Notes: generated by a model from the sequence alone, not told the origin. 64,000 bases of DNA from Plotosus lineatus (GCA_024760905.1 CM045729.1:49906080-49970079), one strand, 5' to 3'; shown: positions 21,896 through 34,274, counted from the first letter of the stretch. Numbers and translations are program-made.

Positions 21896-21929
21896 TGAGT
21901 GTGCTCCGTTAGAGGGTGGATCTCACTGC

Positions 21930-22600
21930 GAAGGGACATTCACCAGATTCGCAATTAATTTTGCAAAAAAATTCTGTAAATGGTCTTCAAGTAATCATAT
22001 TGTCCACCATCCATTTGCCAATCTCAATTTCATTCTTTAAGGTGTTTTGAACACTTACAAAATTTTTTGACACAATCTTTGGCGAACATGTCTTTTTTTT
22101 TTTTTTTTTTTTTTATAAGTGGTCTGGAAATACTTTCCCCAGTCAGCAACCTTCTCTGAAGAGTCTGCAAACGTTCTTTCTCGTCATCAACTATTCTTTA
22201 GTCATTCGCCTCCCTCAGGAATGTCACGGTTTGTTGAAGAATACTTGCAATATACAGTACTTGATTAAACAATTTTTCAACTGTGTGTATAGTTCCCAAA
22301 CGTCTTTGGACCTATGATGTCAGATTACCGAGACACTATATGAAGGTGACTTGGTGTGAGTTTGGTAAACAGGTCGAGAACAGTTGGCACATTCACCAAA
22401 AGGTCCTGAGTGTTCATGAACTGTATTTGTCAACACCTTAACCTCTTAAAAGATCACAAAAAAAGTAACTGGACTACAATTGGCTAACAAATACTTGGTA
22501 GTCATTTCAAAGTTGCAAAAAAAAAGGTGGAAAAACGCCTCATCACCGCTTTCACCAAACATTCATCGCTCAGTAAGATTCTCATTTAGCCCATGACAAC
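21930..22600. mobile_element. Motif-rich element of unknown class
   Basis: Short words such as TTCACCA, TTGGCGAA and GTCATTCGCC recur on both strands at irregular spacing. The style resembles the elements at 4135-5295, and tagtcattcgcctccctcag recalls tagtcattccatgctg at about 4969. It contains a T run (22091-22114). No ORF or clear terminal repeat. Confidence 0.3.
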
Positions 22601-22799
22601 TACAACAAACGTTTACTGTAACTACAAATGGTTTAAAATCACTGGAGCGGTTTGTTTATGTTTAAATTTATTAAATGTACAAAATCTAGCATATTATGAA
22701 AATTCCCCAAAATGCCCAAAAAGGAATACAAGCCTTTCAGTGTGTGCTGTAAACTTGTTAGGTTACATTACCACAGGGAGACTGAAAAAGTGACTTCAA

Positions 22800-22893
22800 C
22801 AGCGTTTTGGAATCATCTGGAAAGATTCGACTCTTTGAATCGGCTTTGTCGATTCCTAACACCTGAGAGTTACAATGAGAGTCGACTCCAACT
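22800..22893 (-). repeat. GAGTCGACTC-type repeat, possible right end
   Basis: The words aaagattcgactc, gtcgattcc and gagagtcgactccaac form the inverse of the segment at 20425. If paired, they bound a 2.5-kb region now full of later SINE insertions. Confidence 0.45.
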
Positions 22894-22899
22894 TTTTTT

Positions 22900-23627
22900 T
22901 TTTCCTTGAAAGGAGGGGGCATGCAGGGGACGCGTGTGGCTCCTCCCACTCAGCCCATCCACATACAGTATCGTTGTCCGGAAAGTGGTGTTTTGTGCCC
23001 CCCCCCCCAATTAAACTTGTTTTCATTCTGTATACAGTAATCAGTATGTTAGGCTGAGGTGAATGAGAGGGCACAAAACTTAATTTTTAAAGTCTTTATT
23101 TGCAAAAACTACATTTAGTGCATTGTCAGTGATATGATCTACAGGAACAATGGGAGGACATAAACAGTATAAAGCCTTGTTGTTATGAAAGTAATTGAGG
23201 GGCTGGGCATAAGCACCTCAGGAGAAGACATTTGTCGAAGGGATTTCTACAACATGTTAATAAGGTCATGACTGGAGGTACTGAGTGCATGAAGCCTTTA
23301 ATGTAGTTTGACCTTTGCAGTTATGGAGTGAGCTCAGTGCTCAGAATTGGGCTCCTGCAGAGGGACTGGGAGTGATGTGGTGTGCTTAATGACAGACTTT
23401 AATATAGAACCAGCGCCTAACAGCAGATGTTCTGCACATGTATGCTATAAAGAGGTGTAGTAAGAGCAAATCAAAATCAACTGAACATGCTTTTGCTCTC
23501 TTGAGTGTGTGTCTGGGAGAGACATAGAGAGACAGAGTAATAATGTTAACACTGCCACCAAAAGGATGAAAAAGTTCAATACAGTTGGAGTAAACTCCAT
23601 TGCGCTCATAGATTGATATTTACTCGG
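22900..23627. other. No recognised gene
   Basis: Includes a C run at 23000-23009. No exon or repeat signature. Confidence 0.5.
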
Positions 23628-23935
23628 GTGGCAAGATGGAGTAGTGGTCAGCACATCCACTTCACAGCAAGAAGGTCATCGGTTTGAGTCCCAGGCTTGG
23701 CTGTTTCTGTATGTTCTCCAGATGCTTGTGCGGGTTTCCAACCGATACTCTGGTTTCTTCCCAAAGACATATATTGTACTATGTATGAAACTAATTGGCT
23801 TTTCCAAATTGTCTTTCAGTGTATTGTCCCTGTGATGGTCTGGCACCCTGTTGAAGGTGTACATTCACAGTTGGCCTCCCTGTGACTGTAATAGGATTAA
23901 GCAGTTTGGCTAATGAGTGAATGAGGGTGAATGAT
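23628..23935 (+). mobile_element. Mermaid/V-SINE-like repeat
   Basis: tRNA-like head (GGTGGCAAGATGGAGTAGTG, B box GGTTTGAGTCCC), core with gtatgttctccagatgcttg and caaagacata, then the tail-B segment ending taggattaagcagtt. Confidence 0.75.
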
Positions 23936-24500
23936 TTGGTTTATTTTATTTGTCACTAACTTTATTTAAAAAGTTAAAACATTTTTTTGGCAAGGTAATG
24001 TATAGAACAGGTAACAATTCATTACATTTTGGTGATGATCCGGATCAAATACTGTATCTAAGAATTCTTGAACATTGTGAGAATCTCCACATTGAGAGGG
24101 GTCTTGTATACTTCATGCTGTTGTTTTTTTTTTAATTGTTGTTTTTTTCCAGCTTGACAGGGGTTTGTCTTCTCCAAGTACAGTACTTATATTTAGAAAA
24201 TATACTGCATAGGAAGGATGGAACTCTTCACTCAAAATCTGTACATACATGTTATCTTTTGCCGAGAAACCTGGATAGAGCAGACCTTACTTTACTGATC
24301 TAAAACCCACTACTGGCATTACATCACTGAAACCATGGTGTTTTGGACAACAAACAAAACATAAACAAGCATAAATGTTTAAGAACTTAGTAGATATTGA
24401 AATCAACACCAGTTTGATTTTTTTTATTATAAGCCACTGTTTCTATTAGTATCTATTAGTATCAGTATCAGAAAGGAAAATTGAGCACAATTAAAAGCTT
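23936..24500. other. No recognised feature
   Basis: AT-rich spacer before the RTE insertion. Contains a T run at 24123-24133. Confidence 0.5.
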
Positions 24501-24517
24501 AATCTAAAGTGTAAAAT

Positions 24518-27500
24518 AATGCAGCCGTGAAGGGGGGCCTCAAACAAGTGCCCGCCCTCACGTCGATCCCAAGCCCGGATAAATGCAGAGGGTCGCGACA
24601 GGAAGGGCATCCGGCGTAAAACTTTTGCCAGAATACAAAATACAAACCGTAAAGACAAATTTCATACCGAATGGGTCTAGGCCCGGGTCAACAACGACCA
24701 TCATCAGTGCTGTTAACCAATAGGGTGATGGTGGAAATTGGACTACTGTTGGTCAAAGAAGGAGAGGCGGGAGGCGTGTCTGTAGGCAGAGAGAGAAGAG
24801 GAAAAGCATGAGTCTAGGACTGAGAGTAGGGACTTTGAATGTTGGAAATATGAAAGAAAAAGGTAGAGAGCTGGCTGACATGATGCAGAGGAGGAAGGTA
24901 GACATACTGTGTGTTCAGGAGACCAGGTTGAAAGATAGCAAGGCTTGAAGCTTAGGAGCAGGGTTCAAGCTGTTTTTTCATGGTGTGGATGGGAAGAGAA
25001 ATGGAGCAGAAGCCATCTTGAATAAGGGGTTTGTCAGGAATGTTCTAGAAGTGAAAAGAGTGTCAGACAGAGTGATGAGTCTCAAGTTGGAAATTGAAGG
25101 TGTGATGTTCAATGTTGTTAGTGCTTATGCCCCACAGGCAGGATGTGAGCTAGAAGAGAAGGAGAGATTCTGGAGTGAGTTAGATGAAGTGATGCAGAGT
25201 ACCCCCAGAGGTGAAAGAGTGGTCATTGGTGTAGACTTCAATGGACATGTTGGTGCAAGCAACAGAGGGGACGAGGAAGTGATGGGCAGGTTTGGTGTCC
25301 AGGACAGGAACACAGAAGGACAGATGTTGATCGATTTTGCAAAAAGGATGGAAATGGCTGTGGTGAATACTTTCTTCCAGAAGAGACAGGAGCATAGGGT
25401 GACTTATAAAAGCAGCGGTAGGAGCACACAGGTAGACTACATCTTGTGTAGGCGATATAATTTGAAGGAAGTCAGTGACTGCAAAGTAGTAGTGCGTGAG
25501 AGTGTTGCCAAACAGCATAAGGTGGTCATGTGCAGGATGATGCTGATTGTAAGAAAGGTGAAGAAGGCAAAGGCAGAGCAGAAGACAAAGTTGTGGAAGC
25601 TGAAAAAGGAATAGCTTCGTGTTGTCTTCGAGGAGTGGAAACAGGTTTTGGGTAGTCAGGAAGTGCTTCCAGATGACTGGACAACTACAGCTAATGTGAT
25701 CAGTGAGACAGGTAGGACAGTACTCGCTGTGTCCTCTGGAAGGACAGTAGATACGGAGACTTGGTGGTGGAATGAGGAAGTGCAGGAGAGTGTACAAAAG
25801 AAGAGGTTAGCTAAGAAGAAATGGGACATAGAGAGGACCAAAGAGAGTAAACAGGCGTACAGTGGTGTCAAAGGCCAAACAGAGGGCATATGATGACTTG
25901 CATGATAGGTTGGACAGTAAGGAGGGAGAAAATTATCTATACAGGTTGGCACAGCAGAGAAATAGAGATGGGAAGGATGCGCAGCAAGTTGGAATGATTA
26001 AGGATAGGGTGGGAAATGTATTGACTGATGACAGAAGTGTGCTGGGAAGATGGAAAGAGTACTTTGAAGAGCTGATGAATGAGGAAAATGAGAGAGGAAA
26101 AAAAAGAGTAGAAGAGGTGACTTTTGAGGACCAGGAAGTAGCAAAGATTATTAAGGGTGAGGAGGTCATTGAAGATTGAAGAGGATGAAGAGTGGAAAGG
26201 CAGTTGGTCATGATGACATACCAGTGGAGGTATGGATGTGTGTAGGAGAGGTAGCAGTAGATTTTCTGACAAAAACATTCAACAAGGTCTTAGAGAGTGA
26301 GCAGATGCCGGAGGAATGGAGGAGAAGTGTGCTTGTACCCATTTTTAAGAACAAGGGAGATGTGCAGAGTTGTGGCAACAACAGAGGGATAAAGTTGATG
26401 AGTCATACGATGAAGTTATGGGAAAGAATAGTGGAAGCTGGACTAAAGGCAGATGTCAGCATTTGTGAACAACAGTTTGGATTCATGAAAAGAAAGAGCA
26501 CCACAGATGCAGTGTTTGCTTTGAGGATGTTAATAGAGAAGTACAGAGAAGGTCAGCGGAAGCTGCATTGTGCCTTTGTGGAACTGGAGCAAGCATATTA
26601 CAGCGTGCTGAAAGAGGAACTGAGGTATTGCATGAGGAAGTCTGGAGTGTCAGAGAAGTATGTTAGAGTGGTGTAGGACATGTATGAGGGATGTAAGACA
26701 GTGGTGAGGTGTGCTGTCGGTGTGACAGAAGAGTTCAAGGTGGAGGTGGGACTGCATCAAGGGTCAGCTCTGAGCCCCTTCTTGTTTGCTATGGTGATGG
26801 ACAGGCTGACAGACGAGGTTAGACAAGAATCTCCATGGACTATGATGTTTGCAGATGACATTGTGATCTGTAGTGAGAGCAGAGAACAAGTGCAGGAAAA
26901 TCTAGAGAGGTGGAGAGAAATGAAGGTTAGCCTCAGTAAAACAGAATACTGTGAAAGACAAGGACCCAAGAGGAACGGTGAGGTTACAGAGAGCAGAGAT
27001 AAGGAAGGTGGAGGATTTTAAGTACCTAGGCTCAACAATACAGAGCAATAGAGAGTGTGGAAAAGAGGTGAAGAAGCGTGTGCAGGCAGGTTGGAATGGT
27101 TGGAGAAAAGTGTCCGGTGTGATGTGTGATAGGACGGTATCGGCAAGAATGAAAGGAAAAGTGTACAAGACGGTGATGAGGCTAGCGATGTTGTATGGTT
27201 TAGAAACAGTGGCCCTGGGGAAAAGACAGGAGGCAGAGCTGGAGGTAGCAGAGATGAAAATGTTGAGGTTCTCTTTGGGAGTAATGAGGATGGATAGGAT
27301 CAGGAAAAAGTACATCAGAGGAACAGCACAAGTTAGAAGTTTTGGAGACAGAGAGGCTAGATTGAGATGGTTTGGACATGTACAGAGGATAGTGAGTATA
27401 TTGGTAGTAGGATGCTGAGGTTGCAACTCCCAGGCAGAAGGCCGAGAGGAAGACCAAAGAAAAGATTTATGGATGTGGTTAAGGAGGACATGAAGGTAGT

Positions 27501-27600
27501 TAGAGTAAGAGTAGAAGATACAGAGGATAGGGTGAGATGGAGGTGGATGGTTTGCTGTGGACCCCTGAAGGGAAAAGCCGAAAGGAAAAGAAGAAGAAGA
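24518..27600 (+). mobile_element. Full-length RTE-clade LINE with 17-bp target duplication
   Basis: AATCTAAAGTGTAAAAT at 24501-24517 is repeated exactly at 27601-27617, bounding a 3083-bp element. It has a GC-rich 5' leader (24540-24800), one ORF with APE endonuclease then reverse transcriptase, and a 3' end reading gctgtggacccctgaaggg then a (GAA)n tail. The leader word ggaagggcatccggcgtaaa and the 3' end both reappear, joined, in SINE tail A. The element is complete in length but its ORF is broken. Confidence 0.9.
24808..27561 (+). pseudogene. RTE ORF: APE endonuclease plus reverse transcriptase, disrupted
   Basis: The likely start is ATG at 24808 (MSLGLRVGTLNVGNM). Endonuclease blocks: ILCVQETRL, VVIGVDFNGHVGASNRGD and STQVDYILCRR. 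Reverse-transcriptase blocks: MKSGKAVGHDDIPVEVW, KGDVQSCGNNRGIKLMSHT, VGLHQGSALSPFLFAMVMDR and the catalytic MMFADDIVICSE near 26845. C-terminal blocks: DFKYLGSTIQSN, LYGLETVALGKR and LPGRRPRGRPKKRFMDVV. Damage: an in-frame TGA near 24946, TAG at 25612 and TAG at 26674, plus frame changes near 25870, 26178, 26950-27019 and 27390. This family is often annotated as craniofacial development protein 2-like, but it is a transposon. Confidence 0.85.
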
Positions 27601-27617
27601 AATCTAAAGTGTAAAAT

Positions 27618-27997
27618 CTTTTTTAAAGCTATACTATATTCATATTTTCGGTAGAAAATATGTAGTCATAAAAATGATAAGAGCATCTTTTCAGTGATAA
27701 AGAAAAGTGCTCTTTGTTCTAAGAGTGTATCTAAAGGGCTGAGGACCAGAGTGGTCTTACCAACAGTCTGCTGTTTTTGAGGAAAACGACATAAAATATC
27801 AGGTGTAACATTCTCAATATAACTCAAGTTCATAGGGATGATGAAGAGACAATTCTGGAACACATTGACCTTCTTCCCATCTCTCAAAATATGACTTTAT
27901 CCCATTTTTCGGTTTTTGTGGGTTAGACCACTGTTCCTCTCATGCTTTTACATATCAGTATTGGGTAGTAACAATAACATCAAATAAATAATTGAAA
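27618..27997. other. No recognised feature
   Basis: AT-rich spacer after the RTE insertion. Confidence 0.5.
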
Positions 27998-28146
27998 CAT
28001 TCATTCATTTTCTAAGCCACTTTATCCTAATTAGGGTCGTGGGGAGGCTGGTGCCCATTTCAGCTGACTCTCGGCGAAGGCGGGGTACACCCTGGACAAC
28101 TCACTAGGCCACCGCAAGGTCAACACATACACAGCCATTCAGACAA
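27998..28146 (-). mobile_element. Mermaid-like repeat, tail only
   Basis: Reverse complement of tail B (ttatcctaattagggtcgtg, ggaggctggtgcccat) with part of the preceding core. Confidence 0.7.
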
Positions 28147-29112
28147 TACAATAAGAGCAGATAAACACTATGGTAAAGTATCACTGAGTTGTAACTAGTA
28201 CTGAATATAAAATGTTGGCTTTGATGATCCTAATTAATATGGACAAATGGTAACATCTTGATTTTAGCAACATCACCACCTTATTTTTTTTTTTATCATG
28301 TTCAGTAATTGAGCCTGCGCAGTAGCAGTTAGCAGGTCCAAGCAGAGGCTGGCTGCAGCATTCTGAATAAAAACATAATTTGCATTGTAATACAGAGATC
28401 TATGCCTGTATTGAAATATCTTCCTGTTCAGATATCTAGTAAACCATTACATGTGGATTTTTGTTTCAAGTTTATTAGCAGCATGTTTATTGTGATTGCA
28501 GGTCTGCCCACTTAGTGAGACAATCATCTTACACACCTGGGCCTATGCACCAGAAGTTTTTATACTTCTAAACAAATGGCAGTTCATTGTGTCTCTGTGT
28601 TGATGCAAAGGTGTTTTTATGGTAATTCTTTAGTGCAGCACACCCTCACATACATTCTCAATCACAACTGTTAAAATAGAAAACATTGACAGACATAATG
28701 ATGGCTGTTCATGTGTATCTGCCATCACGGTATTTGAATATGTTTATTGTTAGCTGTCCATTAGAGCCGTGATGATCTGCAGCTGGTGGGTGACAATGGC
28801 AAGACGAAGAGTAAATTTCCACACTGGTGCTTTTATTAAACCTGCACTGTTTTAATGAGCTTTTTTTTAAGAGATGCTTTTTTGTTAGATGTTTTGTTCC
28901 AGTTTCATCACAACTGCAATTCAAACACACACCTGCCAGTGAGCCTATGAAGACTTTATTATTGTCATTTTGTTTTTCTTTCAGGCAGAGCACTCAGTGG
29001 AATGAAGTTCGACAATACTTTCGAAGTCAATTCCTGTAGCTTTTTAATGTTGTGTTTAGGATAAGTTTAAATCATTATTCAATCCCTAAATTAATAATAA
29101 TAATAATTCACT
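28147..29112. other. No recognised gene
   Basis: AT-rich intergenic DNA. Short frames lack domain motifs and splice context. Confidence 0.5.
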
Positions 29113-29113
29113 G

Positions 29114-29455
29114 AGGGCGACACGGTGGCGTAGTGGTTAACACGTTCGCCTAGCAGCAAGAAGGCCGGAGTTTGATTCCCAGCTTGGGTGCTTCTGTGTA
29201 AATTTTGCATGTTCTCCCTGTGCATTTTTGGGTTTCATCCAAGTACTCTGGTTTTCTCCCACAGTTCAGACATGCACAGTAGATTATCTGGCTGTTCCAA
29301 ATCACCCATAGTTGCGAGTGTGAGTGGTTGTGTGTGTTGAACCTGTGATTTTTCCTGGCATGCTGTCCAGGGTGTACCCTCATCCAGAGTCATCTGAGAT
29401 ACGCGCCAGCCTCCCTGGTTGGGATTAAGAGGTTCAGAAAATGAATGAATTAATG
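29114..29455 (+). mobile_element. Mermaid/V-SINE-like repeat, well preserved
   Basis: tRNA-like head GCGACACGGTGGCGTAGTGG, B box GTTTGATTCCC, core (tttgcatgttctccctgtgc, tctcccacagttcagacatg) and tail B ending aatgaatgaat. Confidence 0.85.
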
Positions 29456-29955
29456 AATGAATAATAATAATTACAATAAAATAATAAAAACTAATTGACT
29501 AAGTGTTCCTGTGGCTAGTTCTGTGGATCAGTTCTGACTCTTTGTAAGCTTGGGCTCTTATCAGCACCCATAACATACCAGTGGTGGACAGAGTGAAAAT
29601 GTGTGAATAGTGACAAGTAAATGACTGGAATCCTATTCAGAGTGTATTCATATACTTTCAGTATTTCTGAATTAGGCTGAAGAGCCACAATAACCATGAC
29701 AAGGATAAAACTCTTACTTGAATTCTCATCCCTTCTTCTACTTTCAACTTCTCCCAGTAGGGGTCACAACAGCTCATCTTTACCATCTATAGCATAGGTT
29801 CCACATGATTTGATTTGAAAAAAGCTTTCATATTTGATATTCTTCCTGACAAGACTTTCAGTTTATCCAGACTTGGGACCAGCGTGACTCCAATGACTAA
29901 CATTGACACTCACATTCACACCTAAGGGCAATTTAAAGTATTCAAATGACGTAAA
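29456..29955. other. No recognised feature
   Basis: AT-rich spacer. Confidence 0.5.
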
Positions 29956-29957
29956 AG

Positions 29958-30415
29958 TGGGCAGTATGGTGCTGTAGTGGATATTATATCTGCCTCATAC
30001 TAAGAAGGCTCTGGGTTCGAATCCTGAGCTTGGTGAGGATATTTCTTTCTGGAGTTTGCATGTTCTTCCTGTACTTATGTGGCTATCTTCTAGGTATGTC
30101 AGTTTGCTCCAACATTCCAAAGGTTCCTTTATATTTATATTTACAGCATTTGGCAGACACTCTTATCCTGTGCAACTTAGAATTGTCATGTTTTTTAATA
30201 CAACTGAGAAATTGAGGGTGAAGGGCCTTGCTCAAAACAGTGCCAAACAGTTGTGATGGTGAAGATTGATACCGCTAAGTGAGAGTATGAATAATTGTCT
30301 GTGTTGCCCTGCAATGGATTGGCAAGCTGTTCAGATAACACACCTTGTATATGAAAGTCACCTCAGATAGCCTTCCTGTGACCCTGGTAGGATTAAGCAG
30401 CTCTGAAAATTAATA
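29958..30415 (+). mobile_element. Mermaid-like repeat interrupted by another SINE
   Basis: Head with GGTTCGAATCC, core to about 30127 (ctccaacattccaaaggt), then the inserted SINE, then the Mermaid tail from about 30283 (gagagtatgaataattgtct to taggattaagcagctctg). Confidence 0.75.
30128..30282 (-). mobile_element. tRNA-derived SINE tail half, nested in Mermaid copy
   Basis: The reverse complement gives the CAGCATTTGGCAGACACTCT tail (as at 34672-34866) followed by the TTGAGCAAGGCCCTTCACCC-like body. The tRNA head is poorly preserved. Confidence 0.65.
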
Positions 30416-30439
30416 AATGGATATATGGCTTTGGACAAT

Positions 30440-30800
30440 AAGTGGAAACACTTGAGTACCTAGATAAAACACATACAAGAAAATACACTACAGAGGTCTA
30501 GACACTTCTGCCAAAAGGACCATTTCACAATATGCCAATATAGAACAACCATATCATTTGAAAGCCCCAGCATCAGTGTGTAGCAAGTAAATGCCCATGA
30601 ACCTAATATACAGTTTTGCCTCTGTAACCTTGAAAAGTAGGTCAAGGTCACTCTCACACAAATTTACCCTAGCATGCATAGTAGGGAAGAAGCATAGCAA
30701 GTTTGAAAGGCCCAACTTCAGTGCGTGGCAAGTAAACCTCTGAAAACTAAAGTGTGACAGACAGACAGACTGACAGATGGAACCATTCCGATAGCACTCA
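30440..30800. repeat. Unclassified repeat with internal duplication
   Basis: Two related blocks lie about 120 bp apart: aaagccccagcatcagtgtg then tagcaagtaaatgc (about 30560), and aaaggcccaacttcagtgcg then tggcaagtaaacctc (about 30697). A TCAAGGTCA word is at about 30644, and (GACA)n at about 30758. An A run (30815-30833) follows. Confidence 0.45.
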
Positions 30801-31064
30801 ATGGCTGGGAGCTAAAAAAAAAAAAAAAAAAATGAGAACATGCAAGTTCTCATAAAAATGCCCCATTCAGCAACAAGGTTGAACCCAGAACCACTGAGTA
30901 ACCCTGCCATCAAAGTCCTTACTTAAATGGATTAATGATTTTGAAAAAGCTGCTCAAGTGTATTTGGATCATTCCTGGTGGAATAGTATTTAAAAGGTCT
31001 CCACTGCAAAAACAAACTTACATCTATAAATGACCTGTAAACTCTATGACCTTATATCATTTCA

Positions 31065-34000
31065 TCATAATCATCTTCAGCTTAATCCACGGTCAGGTCT
31101 TGCAAGCAGCAGGCTAAGCGATGAGGTCCAGACGTCTTTCTCACCAGTCATTTCCTCCAGCTCTTCCGGGGGAACACCGACATGTTCCCAGACCAGCCAA
31201 GAGATGTAATCCCTCCAGCGTATTCTAGGTAAACCTTGGGGAATCTTCCCAATTGGACAGGCCTGAAACACCATACTAGGGAGGCATTCCTTTAAGCATT
31301 CTAACCAGATGCCAGAGCCACCTTAACTGGCTCCTCTCAATGCGGAGGAGTAATGGTTCTACTCTAAGCTCCTACCAGATGGCTGAGCTTCTCAATCTAT
31401 CTGGAAGGGAGGGCCTGGTACCCAGTGAATGAAGCTCATTTCAGACGCTTGTATCCGTGATCTTGTTCTTTTGTTTACTACCCAAAGCTCATGACCATAG
31501 CTAATTGTTGGATGTAAATCAACTGGTAAATTCAGAGCTTTGTCTTGCGGCTCAGCTCTCTCTTCACCACAATAGACTGGTACAAGCTCCGCTTGACAGC
31601 AGAGGCTGCAGCGATCCATCTGTTGATCTCCTGCTCCGTCCTTCCATCATTTTTTACCAAGATCATGCAATAAAGAGCTCTTCTTCTTGGGGCAAGACTT
31701 CATTCCTGACCCAGAGGGTGCCTGGACCACTTGGAAGTGCTGATTCTCATTCTGGCCACTTTGCATTCAGCTGTGAATGGCTCCAACGAGAGCTGGAGAT
31801 CCTGCATCAGTGAAGCCGAAAGGACAATGTCTTCCGCAAAAAAGAAAGATGAGATCCTATGGCCACCAGACCAGAACCCTTTAACGCTACGGCTGAGCCT
31901 AGAAAGTCTGTCCATAAAAAATATGAACAGATCGGTGACAAAGGACGGCTTTGGCAGACTCCAACCCTCACCACAAATGAATTCAATGTGTAACCAATGC
32001 GGACCAAGCTCTGGCTCTGGTGATACAGAGACCGAATGGCCCATAGCAACATGTCCAGCACACCGTACTCCCAGAGAACACCCCACAAGGTAGTCTGATG
32101 GACATGGTTGAAAGTCTTCTCTAAATCCACAAAACACATGTAGACAGATTGGGCAGATTCCCATTACCCCTCCAGGATCTTGTAGAGTGTATAGAGTTGG
32201 ATTGAGAGTGATGTGGCCAGGACGAAAACCACATTGTTCCTCCTGCATCCAAGGTTCAACCATTGCTCGGATCCTCCTCTCCACCTCTACATAGACTTTC
32301 CCAGATACACTGAGAAGTTTTATTTCACAATATTTGGAACACACCCTTTGGCCTCCATTTTTAAAAAGGGGAACTACCACCATGGTTTTCCAACTCCGAG
32401 GTACAGCCCCCGATGACCACACAATGTTGCAGACATGTCAACCGTGACACTCCTACAACATCCAGAGCCATTAGATATTCAGGGGGGATCTCTTCCACCC
32501 CTGGAGCCCAACCACCAACCAGCTTTTTGACTACCTTGGTGACCTCAGCTCCAGTGATGGGTGAACCCCCATCCAAACCCTCAGGGTTTTCCTCCTCCAT
32601 GGAGGGTGTGTTGGTGGAATTGAGGGGGTCCTTGAAGTATTCCTTCCACCTCCCAATAACACCCCCAGTTAAGATGAGCAGCTCCACACTTCCAATGTAA
32701 ACAGTATTTGTGGAGAATTGCTTTCCTCTCCTGAGGCACGGGATGGTGGTCCAGAACCTTTTCGAGGCCAGCCGATAGTTGCTTTCCAGGTCCGATAGGC
32801 TGAATTTCTCCCATGCCTGAGATTTTGCATTGGTGACAGTTTGAGCAGCAGCACATTTGGTCTGCCGGGACCTGTCTGCTGATTCAGGAGTGCCATGGGC
32901 CAATAAGTTCTAATAGGCCTCCTTTTTCAGCTGGACGGCCCCTTCACCATAGGTGTCCACCACTGGGTCCGGGGGTTACCGCCACAGTCGGTACTTATGT
33001 ATTCCAGTCACAGCTATGGGCTGCTGTGTCAACAATGGAAGCACGAAACATGGCCCATTCGGATTCCATGTATCCCGCCTCCTTTGAGATATAGTTGTAT
33101 CTCTGCCAGACATGGCAGTTAAAGGCCCATCTGACAGGAGACTCCACCAAACCTTCACAGGAGACCAACAACACACTTGGGACTGCCAGGTCTGGAGGGC
33201 TGCCTCCCTGTCAGCTCATCACTGGTGATCAGTTGACAGCTCAGCTCCTCTCTTCACCCAAGTGTCCAGAACATGCAGCCACAAGTATTGCAACACGACT
33301 CTAAATTCTATAATCAAACAGCAGCCTAGGGTGTCCTGGTTCCAAGTGCACTTCTGAACCCCCTTATGTTTGAACATGATGTTCATGATGGACAAACCAT
33401 GATGAGCAAAGAAGTTCAATAAGGAAACATCATTTGGGTTCAGACTGGAGAGGCAATACCTACCAATCACACCCTTCCAGGTCACACTGTCGTTGTCCAC
33501 ATGGGCATTGAAGTCTGTCAGGACGAGGGGGTCCCCAGTGGGAGCGTTTTTCCAGCACACCCTCTAAAGACTCCAAGAAGGGTGGGTACTCTGAACTGTC
33601 ATTTGGTGCATAAGCACAAACAACAGTGAAGACTCATCCCCCCACCCAAAGGCAGGGGGAAGCTACCCTTTCATCAACTGGGGAGAACCCCAATGTGTGG
33701 GCACCAAGATAGGAGGCAACGAGGATGCCCACACCGGCTCGGAACCTCTCTCCCATGAGCAACCCTAGAATGGAATGAGGTCCAGCCCCTCTAAACATGG
33801 GTGGTTCCTGAGCCTCAACTCTGCATTGAGGTAAGTACAACAATGTTGATTCAGAATTTCTCAACCTCATGCATCAGCTCAGGCTCCTTCGCTGCCAGAG
33901 GATCGGTCTGACAGAACACATGCCTTCAGCTGCCACCCAACTCACAATGCTCCCAACCCCTATAGCCCTTTCCACAGGTGGTAGGACCATGAGAGGGCGG

Positions 34001-34255
34001 GCACTGGCCGGGCTCAATGGACAGAAGCCTGACCACCAAGCACTTATATTTGAGCCCCTCTTCCAGCCCTGCCTCCGGGAGGGGATCTTGGTGACCCACA
34101 TCTGGGCAAGTTAAACTGCTTCCTTTTATGTTTTTCCATAGGGGTCTTTTGAGCCGCACTTCATCTGGACCTTTATCTAGGTGCTGTTTGGCTTGGCTGA
34201 CCCTATCAGAGGCATTATGCCCCCAACAACATAGCTCCTAGGCTCATTAGGACAT
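31065..34255 (-). mobile_element. Rex3-like LINE, nearly full length, decayed
   Basis: The minus strand reads 5' leader at about 34255-33870, endonuclease (LVLTDFNAHVDNDSVTWKGV, HKGVQKCTWNQDTLG, VKRGAELSTDH, about 33560-33220), linker (32900-32430), RT (SGAVPRSWKTMVVVPLFKNG, QCGFRPGHITL, MCFVDLEKTFNHVHQTTLWG, FAEDIVLSASLMQDLQ, 32420-31700), then C-terminal parts to about 31077 (QACPIGKIPQGLP, RWRDYISWLVWEHVGVPPEE). The YADD position reads FAED. Many frameshifts and stops are present. The + strand words cggtgacaaaggacggc near 31934 lie at the site used by common Rex3 primers, supporting the name. Confidence 0.85.
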
Positions 34256-34271
34256 GCCTAAAACAAATAAT

Positions 34272-34274
<3 letters not shown>

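Noticed and set aside
25180..25797. 205-codon minus-strand frame opposite the RTE endonuclease
   Set aside because: It is the shadow of the coding strand. It has no domain motif and disappears where the RTE frame shifts.
24808..27561. Host gene related to craniofacial development protein 2
   Set aside because: That label comes from LINE-derived endonuclease sequence. The element has a target duplication and the full RTE domain order.
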